Assembly: GCA_943845485.1 (NCBI GenBank)
Contig: CALTNV010000075.1
Location: forward strand, 1-9,590
Source: an uncultured Flavobacteriales bacterium
GTDB lineage: Bacteria > Bacteroidota > Bacteroidia > Flavobacteriales > CALTNV01
Reading direction: 5' to 3'
Length of the DNA: 9,590 nucleotides
Positions within the stretch are counted from its first letter, which is position 1; each line of letters begins with the position of its first letter. Position numbers and translations under genes: made by a program. The notes under the pieces were generated by a model that was not told the origin of the DNA, did no database searches, and saw nothing but the letters and a program-made list of their open reading frames with translations. Positions 6,188 to 9,590 of the stretch are shown one piece after another.

Positions 6188-9100
6188 TTTATTATAAAAC
6201 GAACAGTATTAATATTTTCATTATTAAATTTTATAATATAAACACCCTTTAAAAGAGGAATATTTTTTGAAATTTGTTTTTGTGAGGTAGAAATTTCATC
6301 TTTCAGTATTAATTGTCCAGTACTGTTGAACAAAGTAAACTGCTCAGGATGAGAAATTGCTCCCTTTAGTTCTAAAATGACATCACTATTAATAGATAAA
6401 TCATCATTATAATGAATAAATGCGGTAATATTTTTTAATGAAGAAACACTTAAAGGTATAATTTTAAAATCTTCAAAATCTCCATTAAAATCAATTTGCC
6501 TTAATTTGTAATAATATTGACCATTTACTAAGTTATTATCAGAATAAGAATAATTAACCTGAGTACTACTATTACCAAATCCTTTTACCTCTCCTATTTT
6601 TTCGAATGACGAACTTTCATAAGCTCTATAAATTTCAAATTTTTGATTATTAGATTCTGTCGCTGTACTCCAATTTAAAAGAGCATTAACATCATCAATA
6701 ATTTCAGCATTAAATGACAATAATTCAACAGGTAAAGGACTTGCTGAAGAAGTTGAACCTAATGTAATGAAACTATTATTTTGTAATGTAACATCTTCAA
6801 ATGTTACTGTAGTACCATTAATTGATTTAGAAGCACTACTGATGGTTGCATCTATAAAAACACCATTATTATCAACTAATAATACAATGTCATTTAAATT
6901 TAATATATCTGTAAATTCAGACACATCAAAAGAAATATTAACACCACCAACATTTCCTGTTTGATAAATCTTCCAGCTTCGTTCCAACCTATTGTTAACA
7001 ATAGTTGAAGGTATATCAGTATAATTAGGAACTATTTTATTTAAGTTATTATGAGCCCAAAACAAATACTCCCCATCATCAATAGACCTTGGATTATTCA
7101 TTCTTACAATTGATTTCCCTCTTGAATCTAAATGCTTATCTGAAGATGAAGTTTGACCAATTCCAGCAACATCATATTTATAATCACCTTCGATATCGTT
7201 AATGGTGATGAATGAATTTGAGGTAAGAGAAATAGAATATTTATCAGCTAAATAATTTTCTAAAATTATTCGCCTTGTATTATTAAACTCAGAAGTACTC
7301 ACATTATTATAATATAAAAACTCCGAAATAAAACCTTCAAAATTAACATCTCCTGAATTATCTCCATCTGAAAAGAACACATTTCCAGGGTTAGAACCTA
7401 GATAAGCATTGTTATGATTTGTCATAGACGCACTAAAGCCACCATCTTTATTCTGAGCTAAACTAGTACCTTGCTTTACTCCATTAACATACAAAGCTAA
7501 TGTTTCTAAGCTACTTTCTCCATCAAAAACAACAGTAACGATATAAGTTTGGTATTCATTTATAAAAGTTGTTCCCTCTACAAAAACATCAGACTCACCA
7601 CTTCCAGAACCCCAAGTAGGAGAATCTCCTTTATTATATACATTAGCACAAACCTTACCATCTTTTAAATAAATAATTAACCCTCTAGTACCACCTCCTT
7701 GTACAAAAAGAGTTTGTTTATCTCCTGGATAATCTGACTTAAAGACAAAAGAAATCACTTTTTTATTTAAATTTGGCCCCTTATTTATTCCATTAGTCGC
7801 TTCAAACATTAAAACTTCATCACCAGTTTTAAAAGATAAAGCATTCATATTTCCAGCATAAATATTTTTCTCTTTTTTTGGAGCTGAAGAACCAATAGAT
7901 TTAACGATTTGTGTTGAGTTAGGGGAAAAGTCAGTAAATAAATTAACAGAGGTACCATCAGCTTCTGTTAATTGTGTAGCATCTAACCACAACGTATTTG
8001 CAGTAGCATTTCCAATTCCAGCAACACCTAACCATTCAAACTCAGTATAATCAGAAATGGTGTATGTGTAATTTTTTTCAGAACCTAAACTTCCGTTTAC
8101 TGAATTAGATAATTCAAAAATAATTGTTTCGTCTCCCTCAGCATTAATTCCATCTGAAATCACCGTTAATGGAATTTTAACTGATGTAGAACCTGCAGGA
8201 ATTACAAATGTACCAGTTGATGGACAAAAATAATCATTAGTAGAAGTAGCTGTTGAAGTATTTAAAATATTATAATCAACAAAAACATCTTGGTAACTTT
8301 TATTTGATAAAGTAACTGAAATAAAAGGCTGACCAATAATTTCTGCTCCTTCACCAAAATTTGAACTAAATTCAACTGTTGGTGCAGCATCATTATCATT
8401 TATAGCAACTATAACTTTTGCTTGAGTAACATCAATATCAGTTGCATTAGAAACATCATACAATTCTAAAGAAAATGTTTCAAGTGTTTCATACACATTA
8501 TCATCATTTAAAGGAATAGTGATTGTTTTTAAATCTTCACCTGGAAGAAAATTTAATACAACGGGAGAAGTAGGAAAATTAAAATCTAATACATCTTGTG
8601 CAATTGCAGTAGTAGAATACAATTCATCAATTCTGACACTTACTGATGTTGGGTCTGTCAAATCACCTGATTTTTCTACTTCAATAATAATATTTGATGA
8701 ATTTTCAGAAGAAGCTACATAAGAATCCTTAAACCCTAATTTAATAGCATTATCATTATCATTAATTGTATAAGTTAAAACCTCGTTAAAAACTGATGAA
8801 ATGACACCTGACGGTAATAATTCAATCTGAAAAGATTCAGCATTTTCAGCCACAGCATCGCCTACAATTTCGAAACTTACATTTGAAGCATCTGAAGTAT
8901 TACTAAAAACAATAGCATTGCTAGTAGGGAAATCTGCATAATCTTTATCTTCACCAAATTCAGCTTCAACATCGGTAACAGAAAAGTTTAGCGTTTCAGC
9001 TGTAAATGGAATATAATTTAAATTTACTTCAATGTTAATTAATTGATCCGTTTCAGTTTCATAACCGGATAATGAATTAACCTTAAAAAAAGCAGTTGGT

Positions 9101-9590
9101 GCTACCACACCTATTGTAAAATAAACATGATCACTTAAAGTTATATCTCTTGAGTAAATATTACCTGAACCACCATTATCCAACTCATAAACTTTAGCAT
9201 TATTAAAATCAGAAGCACCACCTCCAACTTCATCAACTAAAACTACGTACTTATTCCCAGAAGGTAAGGCAGGAAATAAAGTTGCGTCCAAAGAAAAATT
9301 AACAGATGGAATAGAGTTAGTATTCTGTACTCTCCAAACCCTTTCTAAAGATTGAGTATTGATTTTGTCAGAGACTAAAACATTACTCCAATTTGATTTG
9401 TTTGCATCATTATGTCCAGCAAGTAAATATTGATTATTTATAACGGAAGAAGGATCTAATGTGATTTTAAAAGGATTCAAACCTTGACTTCCTAAATGTT
9501 GATTAGCTGAAGAAGACTCTTGACCAATACCAATAACCTCATTACCATAATTAACATCAAAAGAGTACTTATCGTTAGTAATTGGATCTG
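6184..9590 (-). CDS. Multi-domain T9SS-sorted surface protein (calx-beta, LamG-like, FN3-like), 5' end outside window
   Basis: The frame stays open to the right edge, so at least 1134 residues are present and the start is missing. The TTG at 9480 is not the start, since coding continues upstream with FDVNYGNEVIGIGQESSS. Modules in order by base position: a beta-sandwich repeat (edge to about 9108); three calx-beta-like units (about 9105-8746, 8745-8383, 8382-8047) ending in motifs such as YTINDNDN and VAINDNDAAP and carrying acidic runs like EGDETIIFEL; a LamG/concanavalin-like domain (about 8031-7225) with LWLDA and LALYVNGVKQG; a second copy of the beta-sandwich repeat (about 7185-6757; GIGQTSSS, RLERSWKI), possibly the family called DUF8202; an FN3-like module beginning PLPVELLSFNA with LNWSTATE and YYYKLRQIDFNGDFE; and a T9SS type A sorting domain (about 6414-6187) with FNSTGQL and LKGVYIIKF. 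The protein is predicted to be exported by T9SS and released or held at the surface, probably binding calcium and glycans or mediating adhesion (inference). Confidence 0.92.
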   Translation of the reverse strand, partial: DPITNDKYSFDVNYGNEVIGIGQESSSANQHLGSQGLNPFKITLDPSSVINNQYLLAGHNDANKSNWSNVLVSDKINTQSLERVWRVQNTNSIPSVNFSLDATLFPALPSGNKYVVLVDEVGGGASDFNNAKVYELDNGGSGNIYSRDITLSDHVYFTIGVVAPTAFFKVNSLSGYETETDQLINIEVNLNYIPFTAETLNFSVTDVEAEFGEDKDYADFPTSNAIVFSNTSDASNVSFEIVGDAVAENAESFQIELLPSGVISSVFNEVLTYTINDNDNAIKLGFKDSYVASSENSSNIIIEVEKSGDLTDPTSVSVRIDELYSTTAIAQDVLDFNFPTSPVVLNFLPGEDLKTITIPLNDDNVYETLETFSLELYDVSNATDIDVTQAKVIVAINDNDAAPTVEFSSNFGEGAEIIGQPFISVTLSNKSYQDVFVDYNILNTSTATSTNDYFCPSTGTFVIPAGSTSVKIPLTVISDGINAEGDETIIFELSNSVNGSLGSEKNYTYTISDYTEFEWLGVAGIGNATANTLWLDATQLTEADGTSVNLFTDFSPNSTQIVKSIGSSAPKKEKNIYAGNMNALSFKTGDEVLMFEATNGINKGPNLNKKVISFVFKSDYPGDKQTLFVQGGGTRGLIIYLKDGKVCANVYNKGDSPTWGSGSGESDVFVEGTTFINEYQTYIVTVVFDGESSLETLALYVNGVKQGTSLAQNKDGGFSASMTNHNNAYLGSNPGNVFFSDGDNSGDVNFEGFISEFLYYNNVSTSEFNNTRRIILENYLADKYSISLTSNSFITINDIEGDYKYDVAGIGQTSSSDKHLDSRGKSIVRMNNPRSIDDGEYLFWAHNNLNKIVPNYTDIPSTIVNNRLERSWKIYQTGNVGGVNISFDVSEFTDILNLNDIVLLVDNNGVFIDATISSASKSINGTTVTFEDVTLQNNSFITLGSTSSASPLPVELLSFNAEIIDDVNALLNWSTATESNNQKFEIYRAYESSSFEKIGEVKGFGNSSTQVNYSYSDNNLVNGQYYYKLRQIDFNGDFEDFKIIPLSVSSLKNITAFIHYNDDLSINSDVILELKGAISHPEQFTLFNSTGQLILKDEISTSQKQISKNIPLLKGVYIIKFNNENINTVRFIIN

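Noticed and set aside
6767..6964. 65-codon open frame on the + strand
   Set aside because: It lies wholly inside the surface-protein gene on the opposite strand, has no promoter or family resemblance, and is a frame shadow.
8519..8722. 67-codon open frame on the + strand
   Set aside because: It is antisense to the calx-beta part of the surface protein. The Ser/Thr/Ile composition mirrors the real gene, with no independent support.
9478..9480. TTG as start of the surface-protein gene
   Set aside because: The same frame continues without stops to base 9588 with sequence that matches the internal repeat, so the gene begins outside the window.
1..9590. A new defence, toxin-antitoxin or biosynthetic system
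   Set aside because: The intact genes are housekeeping or a known type of surface protein. Only the small gene at 1780 and the decayed region are unexplained, and neither has a partner gene that would suggest a system.

Overview
The window looks like a chromosomal segment from a low-GC member of the Bacteroidota, most likely the Flavobacteriia. The evidence is a surface protein with a type IX secretion (T9SS) C-terminal sorting domain, a MutS2-type ATPase and RsmG of flavobacterial style, a TAnnTTTG promoter element, and strongly AT-rich DNA with A-rich rather than GGAGG-like leader sequences.

Layout from left to right. (1) Bases 1-71 hold the last codons of a thiolase, followed by a hairpin terminator. 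(2) About 970 bases (125-1095) contain no intact gene. They hold broken, protein-like reading-frame pieces on the + strand that look like a decayed gene, two good hairpins and a weak terminator candidate. (3) miaE (- strand), a tRNA hydroxylase, is divergent from a small unrecognised gene (1780-2040, + strand) that has a good TAnnTTTG promoter. (4) The small gene converges on mutS2, and their stop codons overlap by 4 bases. mutS2 sits 5 bases behind a polytopic membrane protein gene that begins with TTG, so the two probably form an operon on the - strand. (5) rsmG (+ strand) starts only 21 bases from that TTG, in the divergent direction. (6) rsmG converges on a very long surface-protein gene (- strand) that runs off the right edge. 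The two genes share a 35-bp perfect inverted repeat that contains both stop codons.

Functions: miaE (tRNA modification), rsmG (16S rRNA methylation) and mutS2 (recombination control or ribosome rescue) are housekeeping genes concerned with translation and nucleic-acid maintenance. The right-hand gene encodes a secreted or cell-surface multi-domain protein with calx-beta, LamG-like, repeated beta-sandwich, FN3-like and T9SS sorting modules, typical of adhesion or glycan-binding proteins. I see no CRISPR array, tRNA, rRNA, intact insertion sequence, phage gene or recognisable defence system. The window reads as a mostly ordinary chromosomal region. The points most worth a second look are the shared terminators, the decayed region and the repeated domains of the surface protein.
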